Assembly (NCBI GenBank): GCA_943788935.1
Contig: CALSSE010000014.1
Span: 24,177-88,176 of the forward strand
Length of the DNA stretch: 64,000 nucleotides
Direction of reading: 5' to 3'
From: an uncultured bacterium
Lineage (GTDB): Bacteria; Myxococcota_A; Bradymonadia; UBA7976; VGTA01
In this document: one piece after another, positions 63,499-64,000 of the stretch
Numbering within the stretch: position 1 is the stretch's first letter
How the letters are laid out: each line of letters begins with the position of its first letter
Translations under genes and position numbers: made by a program
Notes under the pieces: model-generated
What the model saw: the letters and a program-made list of their open reading frames with translations, nothing else
Databases searched by the model: none
Told to the model about the DNA's origin: nothing

Positions 63499-64000
63499 AA
63501 GCGCACCAGGCTGAACACTCAATTTCGATGATGGCTCGAGTCCTCAAGCTCTCAAGATCAGGATACTACGCGTGGAACGATCGCCCCGAGAGCAAAAGAG
63601 CTCATGAAAATAGATCCTTAACTCAACGTATTCGAGAGATCCATATCGAGACTCGCGGGATTTATGGCGCACCACGTATTCACGCCAAGCTCAAAGCCGA
63701 GGGCTCTAAAGTGAGTAAAAAGCGCGTAGCGAGGCTTATGAGGGTAGCGAAGCTGATCGGTGTAACTCGCCGTAAGAAGTGGAAGACCACGAGACGCGAT
63801 GAAGATCAACGGCCCGCTCCTGACCTCGTTGATCGACAGTTCAAAGCGAGTGGACCTAATCAGCTTTGGGTCGCCGATATTACACATGTACCAACTCGAG
63901 CTAAGCCGATCTATCTCGCTACAATTCTTGACGTTTGGAGTAGAAAGGTTGTGGGATGGTCTATGTCTACAACAATGCCGGCGACGCTAGTGATTAAGGC
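63495..64000 (+). CDS. IS3-family transposase OrfB (partial, continues beyond window)
   Basis: The frame from ATG 63495 (or as an OrfAB fusion from the A7G site) is open to the window end. It contains MMARVLKLSRSGYYAW, the HTH_21-like region 'IHIETRGIYGAPRIHAKLK', and the start of the integrase core. The first catalytic Asp is in LWVADITHVPT and a second candidate in LATILDVWSRKVVGW. The third residue (Glu) lies outside the window. It catalyses IS3 transposition. Confidence 0.92.
   Translation, partial: MKAHQAEHSISMMARVLKLSRSGYYAWNDRPESKRAHENRSLTQRIREIHIETRGIYGAPRIHAKLKAEGSKVSKKRVARLMRVAKLIGVTRRKKWKTTRRDEDQRPAPDLVDRQFKASGPNQLWVADITHVPTRAKPIYLATILDVWSRKVVGWSMSTTMPATLVIK

Larger units (their letters stand above)
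63148..64000 (+). mobile_element. IS3-family insertion sequence, left part (runs off the window)
   Basis: Left end about 63148 (TGGAGTTGACCCGTTTTCG), where the intron RT homology stops. It contains orfA and orfB in the typical IS3 arrangement. The right end is outside the window. Confidence 0.9.

Noticed and set aside
1..64000. tRNA, rRNA or riboswitch genes
   Set aside because: Looked for cloverleaf-like and conserved rRNA segments and known riboswitch cores by eye; none recognised, although short RNAs could be missed without a search tool.

Overview
The window reads as chromosomal DNA of a Gram-negative, predatory-type or environmental deltaproteobacterium in the broad sense, most like Myxococcota/Bradymonadales-type lineages. 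This is inferred from MopE-type CDGxDNDCDGxxDE repeats, many lipoproteins with cysteine-rich, EGF-like and RCC1 domains, Cys-hydrophobic-Arg C-terminal tails resembling MYXO-CTERM sorting signals, and an OmpA/thrombospondin-type-3 protein. No rRNA, tRNA or CRISPR was seen. The window is dominated by exported proteins; housekeeping genes are few (recN, trpS, a UPF0182-type membrane protein, a glycosyltransferase).

Layout. 0-6.9 kb: a very large MopE-repeat protein and a Kazal-containing lipoprotein with a (GEMSA)19 tether. 6.9-9.4 kb: recN convergent with a DUF1338 (2-oxoadipate dioxygenase/decarboxylase-like) gene. 9.6-11.2 kb: a 9-bp tandem repeat followed by a two-gene lipoprotein operon. 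11.7-15.5 kb: a sulfatase lipoprotein with an RTX tail and a lipoprotein with a sorting-type tail. 15.7-19.6 kb: a flippase-type/UPF0182 fusion. 20.1-27.9 kb: a MopE-repeat lipoprotein, a small secreted protein and an OmpA-type protein. 28-34 kb: a tandem DUF486 membrane pair, two lipoproteins, trpS and a membrane glycosyltransferase. 34.5-42.3 kb: an unrecognised lipoprotein, a metzincin-type protease and a metallophosphatase. 42.4-45.3 kb: a HEAT-repeat protein, then an IS5-type relic, an RCC1 lipoprotein bracketed by a perfect 34-bp inverted repeat, and an IS3 relic. 45.5-51.4 kb: a BRCT protein ending in a 109-bp-period tandem duplication, an RTX lipoprotein and a lectin-like lipoprotein. 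51.7-53.6 kb: a graveyard of pseudogenes (a repeat-tether lipoprotein, rmlB, rmlA). 53.7-62.5 kb: a 2906-residue lipoprotein with seven copies of a large domain and a recent internal triplication. 62.6-64 kb: the 3' part of a group II intron cut by an IS3-family element that runs off the window.

The most unusual signal is that two unrelated ORFs (near 2.85-3.02 kb and 25.99-26.19 kb) carry, in mid-chain and with no stop, a Cys-transmembrane-Arg sorting-type tail followed at once by a methionine and a second complete signal peptide or lipobox. The predicted topology is what a self-separating bacterial polyprotein would need: export, anchor, short positive cytoplasmic loop, re-export. Stop loss, gene fusion or assembly error remain alternatives.

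A second theme is that at least four intact lipoproteins and one pseudogene have a short acidic tandem repeat coded by a 12-18 bp minisatellite right after the lipid-anchor region. The repeat sequences differ between genes, which suggests repeatedly evolved, length-variable surface tethers.
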